Shown piece after piece: positions 22,673 to 34,095 of a DNA stretch of 64,000 nt; positions within the stretch are counted from its first letter, which is position 1; every line of letters begins with the position of its first letter. Under the pieces are notes generated by a model. It did not search any database. It worked only from the letters and a program-made list of their open reading frames with translations, and was not told the DNA's origin. The stretch covers positions 144,422,439 to 144,486,438 of the forward strand of contig NC_050100.1 in assembly GCF_902167145.1 (NCBI RefSeq). Reading direction: 5' to 3'. The position numbers were made by a program, and so were the translations under genes. This stretch comes from Zea mays. Lineage: Eukaryota; Streptophyta; Magnoliopsida; Poales; Poaceae.

Positions 22673-23583
22673 CTTAGGAACGTTGCAAATGGAAAGGTCA
22701 AAGTAACATTTTTAGGTCTACTAAACAAGAGTAGGCCTAAACAGATTTGGGTTGCAAAGTCCTTAATTGAGAAAATTATGGGCCCTATGCAAGATAGGCT
22801 ACCCAAGGTTGAAGCTTGATTCCTTTGTGCATGTAGGTGAACTATAAGACCGGTGGGAGCCATTGGGTAATTGATAGTGGTTGTATTCAACACATGACTG
22901 GTAACCCACGGATGTAGGTTCAACTCAATAGATGAAGATGTTGATGAACAAGACAAAATCACATCTCGAGATAATTCAAAAGGAAAAGTTCAAGGGCTTG
23001 GCAAGGTGGCTATATCAAATGATCTTTCAATCTCAAATGTTCTCTTAGTTGCTCTATTGAGTTTCAACTCGCTATCAGTTGGTCAGTTGTGTGATCTTGG
23101 CCTTTAATGCTTATTCACTTCGTTAGAGGTTGTTGTATCTAAAATGGATGATGAGCCAGTCATATTCAAAGGATTTAGATATAGCAACCTATATTTAGTG
23201 AATTTCTCTTCTTAAGATTCTAATCTAAGGACTTGCCTCTTTACCAAATCATCTCTTGGATGGCTATGGTATAGAAGGCTTGCACATATTGGAATTAGCA
23301 CACTAAAGAAGATTCTAAAGAAAGACATGGTTAGAGATTTGTAGGATGTTGTATTTGAAAAGGACAAGCTTTGTAGTGCATGCCAAGTTGAAAAACAAGT
23401 TGCTAACACTCATCCTAGAAAAGCATTCATGTCAACATCAAGGCCACTAGAGCTACATCACATGGATTTATTTGGACCAACAACTTATGCTAGTGCTGGT
23501 GGAAATCTCTACTGTCTGGTCATTGTTGATGATTATTCCATATACACTTGGGTGTTCTTTCTTCAAGAAAAGTTTGAGGTTGC
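22673..23583 (+). pseudogene. Copia gag end, protease, pre-integrase and integrase start (element C)
   Basis: Homology begins with VKVTFLGLLNKSRPKQIW. The aspartic protease site reads HWVIDSGCIQHMTG near 22865, and pre-integrase blocks include WLWYRRLAHIGIS and CSACQVEKQV. The integrase N-terminal catalytic block is HHMDLFGPTTYA, then LVIVDDYSIYTWVFFLQEKFE, where element B cuts in. Frame changes occur near 22820 and 22920, with in-frame stops near 23104, 23212 and 23341. The protein cannot be made. Confidence 0.8.
23579..23583. repeat. Left target-site duplication of element B (GTTGC)
   Basis: GTTGC here and at 28530-28534 flanks B exactly, and both copies lie in the same integrase codons of element C. 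Confidence 0.85.
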
Positions 23584-23725
23584 TATCAAACAGTGAAAAC
23601 CCGAACCCTAACAGGGGTTGGGTGATGTATTAATAGACTTGAGTAAACTGGGCCAGACCCATTACAGAGGGGTGAGATAGTAATTACACGGGGAAAACCC
23701 CAAACCCTAAACGGATATTCTAACA
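23584..23725 (-). repeat. 3' LTR of element B
   Basis: It matches 28389-28529; the outer end is TATCAAACAG instead of TGTTGAACAG, so the terminal dinucleotide has mutated. It ends ATTCTAACA on the plus strand. Confidence 0.85.
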
Positions 23726-23859
23726 CCCCCCCCCCCCCCCGCAGTCACAACTCTATCCTATACAGATGTTGAGACTGGAGCGAAAGTCTAAGAATACACT
23801 CGATGGTAACCCCTTGGTGAAGATGTTGGCGAACTGCAGCGTGGTGGGGACGCTAAGAA

Positions 23860-25232
23860 CTAGAACGTCACCGGTGGCGACACGCTCGCGTACGAAGTGC
23901 AGGTCGTTCTCCACATGCTTCGTGCGCTGATGCTACACGGGATTGGTGGAGAGGTAGAATGCGCTGACGTTGTCGCAGTAGACGAGGGTGGCGCGTTGGA
24001 GGGGACTGTGGAGCTCGTGGAGGAGCTGTCACAGCCAGGAGGCCTCTGCCACGCCGTTGGCCACGACGCGGTACTAGGCCTCAACACTAGAGCGAGAGAC
24101 GACGGGTTGCCGCTTGGCGGCCCAGGAGACGAGGTTGGCGCCTAGGAACACGGCGTAACCGGAGGTGGATCAATGTGTTGGGACAGCCAACCCAGTAAGT
24201 GTCGGTGTAGACCACGAGTTCCGACGTCGGGGATGGTCAGAGTAGGAGGCCGTAGTCGAGGGAGCCGCGGAGGTAGCGCAGGATTCGTTTGAGAGCGGTG
24301 AGATGAGGCTCCCGCGGGGTGTGCATATGCAGGCACACCTGCTGGACGACGTAGGCGATGTCAGGCCTAGAGAAGGTGAGGTACTGGAGCGTGCTGGTCA
24401 GGCTCTGGTAGGACGTCGCATCGGCGACCGGGGGCCCGTCGTCCTCTGAGAGCTTTGCCTGAGTGTCGACAGACATGGAGCAGGTCTTACAGTCAGACAT
24501 GCTAGCCCGCTCCAGTATGTCGATGGCGTACTGGCGCTGATGGAGGAAGAAACCCTGTGGCCGGCACTCAATGGTGATGCTGAGGAAGTGGTGGAGGGGC
24601 CCCAGGTTCTTCATCACGAACTCCCGCTGCAGGGCGACGATCGTGCTCTATAGAAGGTCGGCGGTGGATGTCGTGAGCACCATGTCATCGACGTAGAGCA
24701 AAAGGAAGACGGTGTCGTCGCCGTGGCGCTAGATGAAGAGGGACGTGTCTGACTTGGCCTCGACGAAGCCGATGGAGGCCAAGTAGGAAGCGAAGCGACT
24801 GTACCAGGCCCGCGGTGCCTGCTTGAGGCCGTAGAGGGAGCGGTTCAGCCGGCAGACCAGATCCGAACGAGCTTCGTCGACGAAGCCGGTGGGCTGGCTG
24901 CAGTAGACAATCTCCATCAGATTGTCGTGGAGGAAGGCATTCTTAACGTCGAGCTGATGGATCACCCAGTCCCGGGAGAGGGCAAGGGAGAGGATTGTGC
25001 GAACAGTGGAGAACTTGAGGACGGGGCTAAAGGTCTCGTCGTAGTCCACTCCAGGGCGTTGGGGATGCCCCGAAGGACCCAACGGGCCTTGTAGCAGTCG
25101 AGGGAGCCATCCGAGGTAAGCTTGTGGTGAAATAGCCACTTGACGGTGACCACGTTGGTGTTTGGTGGACACGGCACCAGGTCCCAGGTGTGGTTGGCTA
25201 GGAGGGCCGCGTACTCCTCCATAGCACATCAC
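23860..25232 (-). pseudogene. Copia reverse transcriptase and RNase H (element B)
   Basis: From 25232 leftwards: the WLFHHKLTSDGSLDCYKARWV block, [58 protein letters not shown], then (frame change near 24620-24730, where the YVDD-type block is expected) [46 protein letters not shown] and [13 protein letters not shown]. RNase H remnants continue to 23860. At least three frame changes separate these segments. The reading is clear enough to assign the domains but the gene is dead. Confidence 0.85.
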
Positions 25233-25778
25233 CAGTGTGGGTCAGCGAGAGCGGTGCGAACGAAGGAGGGGACCGGGGAGGCGTCCAGTGGAGTGGTAGT
25301 CGTATCAGCTGCCAAGATCAGCCGGTCAACAGGTCAAAGAACGGCGGCGGCGCGCCGGGTCACTGGTGGACGTGCTTGGGGTCGTGGTGGATGGTGACCG
25401 GGTGGTACACCGGTGGCTCGGGGCGGTCTACCGGGACGTCGGGGGCCGCGGACGTTGTCGACTCGTGGCGGTGATAGACGACGACGGGTCGGCGAAGCAC
25501 ACCGGGCTCGTCAACGGGCCTGGGTCAGCAGTGGCCGAGGTAGTGACGTGGTGGCGGCGGCGGTAGACGAGCGCGGGGTCGGCGAAGCGAGCCGTGAGCG
25601 TCGACGGGGCCGCGCATGGTGTGGGAGGGGTCGGCGGGGCCGCGAGTGGCGCGAGCGTGGTCGACGGGGCCGCGCTTGGCGCAGGCGTGATCGACGGGAC
25701 CGCGCGTGGCACGGAAATAGGCGCGAGCTGCGGCGTCGAGGCCGCACGGGGTGCGGGTAACGGCGCAAGGTGGGGCGC

Positions 25779-26660
25779 CTAGGAGGAGGGGGAGACCGGA
25801 TAGGACTCGAGGAGGGAGTCGAGATCGGTGGGTGGAGAGGGGCCAGCAAGGGGAAACACATCCTCGTCGAAGACGACGTGACGAGAGATGATGATGCGGT
25901 GGTAGGCAAGGTCCAGACACCGATACCCCTTGTGGTCAGAGGAGTAGCCAAGGAAGAGGCAGCGGGTGGAGTGAGGAGAAAGCTTATGAGGGGTAGTAGC
26001 GAAAGTGTTAGGGTAGCAGGCACAACCGAACACGCAAAGGTGGTCATAGGTGGGGGTTGTGCCGTACAGGGCGAAGTAGGGAGTACGGTGGCTCACCGCC
26101 TTGGAGGGAAGATGGTTGATGAGGTGGGTTGCGGTGTGCAGGGCCTCTGCCCAGTAGCTGGCAGGGAGAGACGCCTAGAAGAGAAGGCAGCAGATCATGT
26201 TGGTGGTGGTGCGAATCATGCGCTCGCCCCGACCATTCTGGGCGGAGGTGTAGGGGCACAAGAGACACATCTGAATGCCACTGGTGAGGAAGAATAACTG
26301 AGAGGCGTGATTATCAAACTCGCGGCCGTTGTCACACTGCAGTGCATGGACCGGGTGCCGGAACTGGGTAGATACCCAGGCGAAGAAGTGAGTGAGGGTG
26401 GTAAACGTGTCAGACTTTAGCTAGAGGGGGAAAGTCCAAAGAAAATGGGAGTAGTCATCCAGAATGACTAGGTAGTATTTGTAGCCAAAGAGGCTAAGGA
26501 CAGGAGACGTCTAGAGATCACAGTGGACAGGATCAAAGGCCTGAACAACCCTGAACGTGGAAGTGGAAAAGGGAAGACGGGAGTGACGGTCGAGCTGACA
26601 AGCATGACAGAGGCGCTCAGAAGAGCACCGAGTATAGGATATGTATGAGTGGCTGGAAAG
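25779..26660 (-). pseudogene. Copia integrase (element B)
   Basis: The clear part is the C-terminal region on the minus strand, 26096 to about 25779: MSHRTPYFALYGTTPTYDHL, VFGCACYPNTF, CLFLGYSSDHKGYRCLDL and HVVFDEDVFPLAG. Upstream, 26100-26660 carries integrase-core homology in broken frames. The Pro/Ser/Arg-rich segment at 25430-25780 is the usual linker before reverse transcriptase. Confidence 0.7.
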
Positions 26661-27374
26661 CTAGGACATGACGTCAGGTCCAGGGTGCCCGAGGCGACGG
26701 TGCCAAATGGCGGAGGAGGTGGTGGTAGTAGCAAGAGCATGTAATGTGGTGGTAGTAGTAAGTGTAGGAGATGAGGTTACTCTGGTGGGGGGAGTGGAGG
26801 GCAAGTGAAGAGAATAGAGGGGGCCGGAGCTGTCACAGCGAGCGAGCACAACATGTGTGGGAAGGTGGCGTATGGTGAGACCCCAGGGGTCAAACTCCAT
26901 AGAGCAGTGGTTGTCACTAGTGAAGCAACAAACCGAGGGGAGGGGATGAGTCAGACCGGGAGCAACAAGGACGTCGTTAAGGCAAAATGGTCCTGGAAGA
27001 ACTGATGCACCTACTGAGGTGACTGGGAGAGTGGAACCGTTGCCTACAACGATGGAGGAAGGATGTGAGGGGTGTGGTGGATGGGAGTGGAATAACGAAC
27101 TAGTTGTGGGAGTAGTGTGGAAGGAGGCCCCGGAGTCGACCACCCAATCAGTGGGAGAGGGAGACAGTGGGGAGGCCATAGGGTGCGCGGAGAGAGCTAG
27201 AGGAGGAGCTCTGACGTGGTTACTAGGAGGGGAGGGAGACAACGGGGGCTTGATTGCCAGGGAGGCGATCACTGTACGAGGGAAGACAAGGGGTCTGGGC
27301 ATGTGACGGCCGGGCTTGGGGTGGATTTCAACACAGTCACGAAGGACAGGGATCATGGTGCGATCGAAGGCCAC
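26661..27374 (-). pseudogene. Copia protease and pre-integrase (element B)
   Basis: A 237-codon frame contains the aspartic protease active site in WVVDSGASFHTTPT (near residue 76), then VVGNGSTLPVTSVG, LNDVLVAPGLTHPLPSV, and the GAG-pre-integrase signature IWHRRLGHPG at its end. This is the longest intact stretch of element B. Its real start lies further right in the gag-pol frame, which is broken. Confidence 0.8.
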
Positions 27375-28374
27375 GAAGGTGCCCTGGACAAGCTAACCAT
27401 CGTGGAAGAGGACACGCACGGTGAGCCCGTCGAAAGGGGGTGAAGCCATGAGAGAGCGGAGAAGTTGTCAGAGACAAGCAGCTGGCACGACGCTTGGGGA
27501 AGGCGGAGGACATGCTCGAAGAGGCCCTTGTCACAGGGGAGCGCGAGGCAGATCTCGTAGAGTGCCGCGGGCCAGGCGGGCGCTGAGGACTGCGAGGTTG
27601 TGATCTGCGGCAAGGAGGCGACGCTGGTCGAGAAGGAGGAAGAGGAGACAGAGAAAATGATCTGGGATGACAACAGCGCGGCGACGGAAACCGACGGCAC
27701 CTCGTCGAACACGCCAAACACGCCGAAAGCGTGAGGCGGAGCGAGTCAGACCTAGGCGTTCGTGGAAGCAGCTGGCGTCCTGTTGCACAAGCGCAGTGGT
27801 CACAATCTAGTGAAGGCGAGCTCGAGGATCTCAGGCGTGTACTGGGGCTTGTGCTCGCGTGCGGCCTGGCGAGATCGGACGACACGACTGCGGAGCACAA
27901 GGCGGAGCTCAGAGCAGGGCGCAGTCGTTGGAGCTAGGCACCAAGAGAAGATCCAGCGCAGGGGCATCCATGGAGGGAGCTCCGTTCGGCCACCATGGGA
28001 GAAGACCAGGGGCTCAGGCTGCCGAGAGCCAGTAGGCCAAGAAGAGAGGAACGACGGCCTAGAGGAGAGGCAGTGCGCGCGTGGGAGGGAGAGGGAGCTA
28101 CGCACCATGGAGGCCGACGGCCATGGCCAGGAAGGGCACGATGGCTGGTGGGGCAGGAGAGGCGGACGACGGCACGGAGGCGTGGTGGAGGTGGACGGTG
28201 GCGCAGGGGCACGGCCCAAGAGGCGGTTGAGAGGGGAGGGAGTAGAGGAGGGTGGCGGCGGCTGCGCCTGGAGGAGGGGAGGGGCGCGCGGTCAGAGGTG
28301 GCGGCGCCGGCGACCGGAGGTGGCGGTGCAGGGAGTGGCGGCTGGTCGCCAGGGAGAAGAGGAAAAAAATACAC
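27375..28374 (-). pseudogene. Presumed gag region of element B
   Basis: By position between the primer-binding site and protease this must be leader and gag. The sequence is GC-rich and open in short pieces in several frames. I see no zinc knuckle and no clear gag motif, so the assignment rests on position only. Confidence 0.4.
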
Positions 28375-28388
28375 TGGCTCTAGTACCA
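28375..28388 (-). other. Primer-binding site of element B
   Basis: On the minus strand it reads TGGTACTAGAGCC directly after the 5' LTR, close to the tRNA-Met complement TGGTATCAGAGC. Confidence 0.7.
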
Positions 28389-28529
28389 TGTTGAACAGTG
28401 AAAACCCTAAACCTAAAATGGGTTGGATGATGTATTAATAGACTTGAGTAAATTGGGCCAGGCCCATTACAAAGAGGTGAGATAGTAATTACACGGGGAA
28501 AACCCAAACCCTAAATGGATATTCTAACA
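28389..28529 (-). repeat. 5' LTR of element B
   Basis: Plus-strand ends are TGTTGAACAG and ATTCTAACA; the right-hand TSD GTTGC follows at 28530-28534. Confidence 0.85.
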
Positions 28530-28534
28530 GTTGC

Positions 28535-29290
28535 ATCAATTTTCAAGAAGTTCGCCAAGAAGGCACAAAATGAATTTGAATGCATAATCAAGAAAATCAG
28601 GAGTGACAATGGGAAAGAGTTCAACAACACCAACATACATGAATATTGTGATAAAATTGGGATCAAACATGATGTATTTGCAACATATACACCTCAACAA
28701 AATGAAGTTGTAGAAAGGAAGAATAGAACCTTGATCACTCTTGCAAGGACAATGATAGATGAGCATAACATACTGGAGAGGTTTTGGGCCAAAGCTCTCA
28801 ATACTGCAGGTTATGCATCAAACAGGCTGTTTTCTTACCGGCTACTTGAGAAGAGTCCAGATGAACTGCTAAATGGGAAAAGGCCAGATGTCTCATTCTT
28901 CTGGGTGTTTGGATGCAAATACTACATCTACAAGAAACACCATCACCTGGGGAAGTTTTAAAGAAGATGTGACATTGGTTTCTTACTTGGTTATTCATCA
29001 AAATCTAAAGCATATCGAGTATTCAACCATGCCATTGGCCTAGTGGAGGAAACATATGATGTGGAGTTTGATGAGACTAACGGCTCGCAAGTAACACTTG
29101 AAAATTTTGATGGTGTAGGTGATGAACTACTCAGGGAGGCTATGAAAAATATGCCAATTGGAGCCATCAAGCCAAAGGAAGATGAAGATGAGGTGCAAGT
29201 CATCGATAGGGCTTCTTCATCAAATGTACCACAAGATGATGAGAAAGATGAGAGACATGCAAATGAAGACATATTTTGTCTCTCATGAAC
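28535..29290 (+). pseudogene. Copia integrase core and C-terminus (element C, continued)
   Basis: It resumes at FKKFAKKAQNEFECIIKKIR. Catalytic contexts are IRSDNGKEF and [11 protein letters not shown]; the third acidic residue is kept. The frame is open to a stop at 28959 and homology continues as DIGFLLGYSSKSKAYRVFN and the acidic linker VEFDETNGSQ... to about 29290. Confidence 0.85.
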
Positions 29291-29417
29291 AACAATGGTA
29301 CAAGCCAAAGATGTTGATGCCCCACAACCTCCTCTCCAAGTGATTGACAAAAGGAATTCATCTCTACTACAATCACATCCACAAGATCTCATCATTGGGA
29401 GTCCTTGAAAAGGGGTT

Positions 29418-30986
29418 ATGACTCGTTCAAAAATATTTGCTTCATTTGTTGAACATCACTCCTTTGTTTCTTGTGTTGAGCCTACTTCTATAGATGAGAC
29501 ACTACAGGATCCAGATTGGGTGAACACCATGCATGAAGGACTAAACAACTTCACCCAGAATCAAGTTTGGACCCTTGAAGAGCCTCCACAAAATGCAAGA
29601 GTCGTTGGAACAAACTGGGTGTTTAGAAACAAGCAAGATGATCAAGGAGTAATTGTGCAGAACAAGGCAAGGCTAGTTGCAAAGGGGTTCTCTCAATTTG
29701 AAGGATTGGATTTTGGAGAGACCTTTTGCACAGGTTGCTCGACTTGAAGCCATCTGTATCCTTCTTGCATATGCATCCAACAATAACATTAAACTATATC
29801 AAATGGATGTAAAAGTGCATTTTTAAATGGCTTCATTAATTAACTTGTATATGTTGAGCAACCCCTGATTTTGAAGACCCTAGATATCCTAATCATGTTT
29901 ACATGTTGTCCAAGACGCTGTATGGACTAAACCAAGCTCCAAGAGCTTGGTATGAGCGTCTTCACGACTTCCTCATTGAGAAGGGCTTCAAGATCAAAGC
30001 CGTCGACACCACAATATTCATCAACAAGCATAATAGTGATATTTTCATTTGTCAAGTTTATGTTGATGCTATAATCTTTTGCTCGACAAATGGTTGTCGT
30101 TGCAAGGAATTTGGTGAGATAATGTCGAAGAAGTTCGAGATGTTAATGATTGGTGAGCTCACATTCTTTCTTGGCTTTCAAGTCAAGCAAATGAAAGAAG
30201 GGAACTTCCTCTCTCAAGATAAGTATACCAAAGATTTTTTTGAAAAGATTCAAAATGGAGGATTGCAAGCCAACCAAGACACCAATGCCTACTAATGGAC
30301 ATCTCGACCTAGACGAGGGAGGTAAACCGATTGATCAAACTCTCTACTGTTCTATGATTGGTAGTTTATTATACCTTACCGCATCTGGGCCTGACATCAT
30401 GTTTAGTGTATGTATGTGTGCTCGCTTTCAAGGAAATCCTAAGGAAGCTCATCTTAGTGCTGTTAAAAGAATCCTTAGGTACCTAAAGCACACTCCAAAC
30501 ATTGGCCTTTAGTATCCTAAAGGACCTAATTTTGATTTAGTTGGCTATTCCGATTCAGATTATGTCGGATGCAAAGTTGATAGGAAAAGTACATCCTAAG
30601 GGTGCCATTTGCTTGGAAGCTCACTAGTTTCATGGACTTCAAAAAGCAAAATAGCGTTGCCTTATCAACCGCCAAAGCGGAATACATTGTCGTGGGTGCT
30701 TGTTGCGCACAAATTCTTAGGTATAGTTCTAGAAAAGGTACCTTTGTTGTGTGATAATGAGAGTGATGTTAAAATTGCTAATAATCATGTCCAACACTCT
30801 CGCACCAAGCACATTGACATTCGTCATCATTTCCTTGGAGATCATATTGCTAAGGTAGATATTTCACTAGAAGGAGTGAGTACGGATGATCAACTAGTGG
30901 ATATTTTCACAAAACCATTAGATGAATCCAACTTTTGCAAGTTGAGGAATGAGCTAAATATTCTTGATCTCAGTAATTTCACATGA
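29418..30986 (+). pseudogene. Copia reverse transcriptase and RNase H (element C, continued)
   Basis: Blocks in order are [53 protein letters not shown], then (frame change near 29730) LYQMDVK and [19 protein letters not shown]. Next comes the catalytic region, here CQVYVDAIIF instead of the usual YVDD, so a metal-binding aspartate is replaced by alanine. Then FLGFQVKQMKEGNFLSQDKY, MIGSLLYLTASGPDIMFSVC, and RNase H ending SRTKHIDIRHHFLGDH and VDIFTKPLDESNFCKLRNEL, with stop at 30984-30986. Several frameshifts occur (about 29730, 29840, 30240, 30515 and 30600). Confidence 0.85.
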
Positions 30987-31205
30987 ATCCAATATGGTGG
31001 TGTCATGCTTGCATTGCATATTTAATTTTATGTATTGCATCTAGGACTTGTCTAACCTAGTTAAGATAAACGTCCGAAAAGTGCGTGGAAAAGCTTAACT
31101 CGGGTTCAAACTTGACAAGTTCTAGCTTTTCTCGTGCTCAAATGTTCTTTATTATTCAAATATTGATTCTTGAGATAAGCACTTCTTACTGCATTTAGGG
31201 GGAGT

Positions 31206-32640
31206 GTTCACAACTCAATTCATATTTGAAACCCCTAGTGTAACTCTCAAATGCAAACTCTCACCATTTGCCTATTTTTCTAGAAACTACATAGCCTATG
31301 GCAAAATATTTTGAAAGCTATGAGAGAATATGTGAGGGTGCCAATATTTGTCCCCAACATGTGTTCTTTTGTGTGCTTATAAGTTGGTATTTGGTTTGGC
31401 GCAAAAATTCTTAGAAAAATTTCAAAATTCCCTTAGTTTGGGCTCACCGGACAGTCCAGTGTGCACCAGACACTGCACTGTTCACTGTCCGCTGCTCCAG
31501 CTTGGCCTCGGCTTGCTCTACCTCTATGCAGACTATCCGGTGTGCACCAGGCAGTGTATTGTACACTGTCCGGTGTGCCCATAACCGCGAATTCAAACAT
31601 CTTCTCTCGTCCAGGCCCGCACGTCAGTCACTTAGATTCTTTTATTTGGCCACAACTATGCTCTTCTCTTCCTCCAGTCCAGACCACGTGATTCTCTCTG
31701 TCTAGTTCAGCCAGCGCCACCACCTTGCTCATTATCCTTCTACACCGCCATGCCTGTGCTTCGCTGTAGGGCTCCCCTCGTCGTCGGTGTCCAGCTCCCC
31801 GTCGTTTGTGCTCAGATCCTCCCCTCTCCTCTCTGGTGAGCAGATCTCACCTCTTCTTCCTCCCTTGCTGTGTTTTAGCTGGTTCTAGTTTCCACACCTT
31901 TGCCAAAACCTGTAAAAACTATGATTCCAGTGGTGTGTTCAATGCTTTTCGCTACTCTAGTGTGCTTGGTGAAGTCTCTCTACAAGTGTCTCACCCTTAC
32001 GAGGTTCTTCCATTCCAAAATCACTTGTTCTCCAACTTTGCTCATCTATGCCCACCACCTACTCGGTGAAATGCCATAACCACTTATTTAACCTCAAAAA
32101 GCTCCAAATTTTACCCATGTATTCCCCAAGCACCTAATACTCCCCCTACTCCATATTCTCTCTAGTCCAAGTCAAAAAAGTCACCACATCTCTATTTGTT
32201 GCTTATTCGCATGAGTTACGTACATGTCTTCCATATAACCTCACATGCCTCTAAATCCAACTAAAATTCATGTCACATGTCTCTCTTATGACTCATTTGA
32301 CCTTCATAATATTAAAGTGACTGACCCCTTATTTAAACCTCTGTAGCACTGTCATAAGCCAAAACCTCAAATCCATAATTCCATACCAATTCATGTGCCA
32401 AAGCCCCTTGTTCCAAAACTCCTTATATCCTCTCTTGTGTATTTGTGCTTTAGTTCACATTTCATATGCTTATGATTATGTGACTAACATGTGCTCACCT
32501 CTTATGTCATTTCAGTGTGACTGTGTGCCCGCTCGCGTGACTCCTCCCTTGCTTGGTTTTTCTTGAGAGACGTGCCCCAGGTAGCAAATCTTTTCTCACT
32601 CTCTTCTCATCTACTGCTTTGTTGCTCTCGCTTATCTACT
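31206..32640 (+). repeat. 3' LTR of element C (right end uncertain)
   Basis: A purine tract TTAGGGGGAG at 31196-31205 is followed by TGTTCACAACTC, the usual transition to the 3' LTR. The stretch contains diverged CCGGACAGTCC...CTGTCCGGTGTGC palindromes at 31448-31580. No domain-bearing ORF is present. I could not fix the right end. Confidence 0.45.
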
Positions 32641-32995
32641 CTCATTCTCATGCAGCGTGTCAGTGATCAGTGGTCAGTTTCTACTGTCAGGATGGCGAGG
32701 ACCAAGAATCACCCCAGCAGGAGGAAGCGATGATCAGGATCCCCATCGCCCATTCAGACAGGACAGAGCAAGGAGGTCGACTTTGAGTAGTAGGGAGGGA
32801 AAAAGAAAAGGAAGTTGGATAGAGCTACTAGAGCAGCAGTAGCAACAACAACAATTGAGAGAGTAGAGCAGGGAGAGTAGATGAGGATTGGATTAGATCA
32901 GATAACCTTCCATGTCCGCCGCGTCTCATCTCGGGCACGCTCCACTCCAGCTAGGTTTGACCCCTATGCTCTAGCCACTACTACCACTTCACCTT
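32641..32995 (+). pseudogene. Degraded ORF of an unidentified retroelement starting MARTK
   Basis: An ATG at 32692 opens MARTKNHPSRRKR and stops at 32731. Coding-like sequence resumes in another frame at about 32908 (FHVRRVSSRARSTPARFDPYALATTTTSP). It is rich in Arg, Ser and Thr. I do not recognise a catalytic domain. It might be an env-like or accessory ORF of element C or the first ORF of a separate element. The first residues resemble the start of histone H3, as does ORF0 of element M. Confidence 0.35.
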
Positions 32996-33087
32996 TGTCA
33001 CACCCGGATTTAAAGGCAAATTCAGGTGCGACTCAAATATGTGCTAGGATCAAGTCTCACACATATGATGACTCATGGTACATAAAT
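32996..33087 (-). mobile_element. Antisense end of a chromovirus-type LTR
   Basis: TGTCACACCCGGATTTAAAGG on the plus strand is the complement of a Del/Tekay-type LTR end; LTR M ends AAAACCGGGTGTGACA. It is interrupted by element D. Confidence 0.5.
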
Positions 33088-34050
33088 TGAAAGAGAAATA
33101 GGATTTAACCTTTTCTCACAATTAATTTTGGTGGTTGAATGCCCAACACAAATATATGGACTAACTAGTTTGCTCTAGAATACATGTTCTACAGGTGCAC
33201 AAAGGTTCAACTCAAACCAATAAATATTCAAGTTAGGGATCAAATACAAAGGAGAAAAAGAAACCAGAGTGTGCTGAGGAACGGTGCACCGGACTGTCTG
33301 GTGTGCCACCGGATAGTGTCCGGTGTGCCAGGACCGAATAGCTCAGACTAGCCACTCTCGGGTTTCTCTAGACGCCCTCCGCTATAATTCACCGGACTGT
33401 CCGATGTGCCACCAGACTATCCAGGGCGCCAGCGGAGCAACGGCTAACTCGCGCAACGGTCGACTGCAAAAGCCGCTGACTCAGATGAACAGTGAAGAAT
33501 AGTGCGCGCAGAGTCAGAGGCGCACCGGACTGTGAACAGAACCTGTCCGGTGGCACACCAAACTGTCCGGTGCCGCATGAGGACAAGCTCTCCAACGGTC
33601 GATTAAGTCAGAACTCTAACGGTTGGGCGACATGGCGGCTCACCGGACAGTGTCCGGTGGCGCACCGGACTGTCCGGTGCACCCACCGACAACAGCCTTC
33701 CCCAACGGCTTGTTGATGGATGAGGGCTATAAATACCCTCCAACCACCACAACTCCAAGCATCCAAGATTTCTGAAGTTCCCATTCAATACAAGAGCTAG
33801 TGCATTCACTGCTAGACACAAATCAAAAGATCGAAGCCTCTCCAAGTCCCAAATTCATTCCAACCACCTAGTAACTTGAGAAAGTGTTTGTTCGTGTTCT
33901 TTGTGCTCTTGTTGCTTGGATCGCTTTCTTCCTTCCTCATTCTTATTCCCAAGAGACTTGTAATCAAAGCGAGAGACACCAAGTGTGTGGTGGTCCTTGC
34001 GGGGTCTAAGTGGCCCATTTGATTAAGGAGAAAGCGAGAGACACCAAGTG
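33088..34050 (+). repeat. 5' LTR of element D, 3' end deleted
   Basis: It carries several CCGGACTGTCCGGTG or CCGGACAGTGTCCGGTG palindromes at 33285-33690, a TATA box and the GAGACACCAAGTGTGTGGTGGTCC block. It breaks off at GACACCAAGTGTG and joins a primer-site remnant, so the last few hundred bases of the LTR are missing compared with 40640-40952. Confidence 0.7.
33728..33735 (+). promoter_or_regulatory. TATA box of LTR D
   Basis: GGGCTATAAATACCC follows the palindrome cluster by about 45 bp. The same box is at 40377-40384 in the right-hand LTR piece. Confidence 0.65.
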
Positions 34051-34070
34051 TGTATCGGAGCCCGGTGCTT
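34051..34070 (+). other. Primer-binding-site remnant of element D
   Basis: TATCGGAGCCCGGTGCTTC lacks the first TGG of the usual tRNA-Met complement, because the deletion of the LTR end reaches into it. Confidence 0.6.
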
Positions 34071-34095
34071 CATTAGAGTCTAACAACTCGAAGTG

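Larger units (their letters stand above)
23584..28529 (-). mobile_element. Copia element B, nearly full length but decayed
   Basis: The element is 4.9 kb with LTRs of about 142 bp and TSD GTTGC. Reading the minus strand from the right: 5' LTR, primer-binding site, gag region, protease, pre-integrase, integrase, reverse transcriptase, RNase H, polypurine tract (C-run at 23726-23742 on the plus strand) and 3' LTR. It is a relative of miniature element A. Pol is broken by several frameshifts and stops. Confidence 0.9.
22673..31205 (+). mobile_element. Decayed Sirevirus-type Copia element C, split by B
   Basis: The plus-strand order is gag end, protease, pre-integrase, integrase (interrupted at 23583 by element B and resumed at 28535), reverse transcriptase and RNase H (stop at 30986), then a purine tract and LTR start. 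Its left end is cut by LTR J. Removing B and one GTTGC copy restores continuous integrase homology. Many frameshifts and stops show it is old. Confidence 0.8.

Noticed and set aside
22460..22819. 119-codon ORF spanning LTR J and element C
   Set aside because: It crosses the element boundary at 22672; only the part after it is Copia coding sequence.
25140..27306. Plus-strand ORFs opposite the pol of element B
   Set aside because: They are shadows of the minus-strand Copia coding region.
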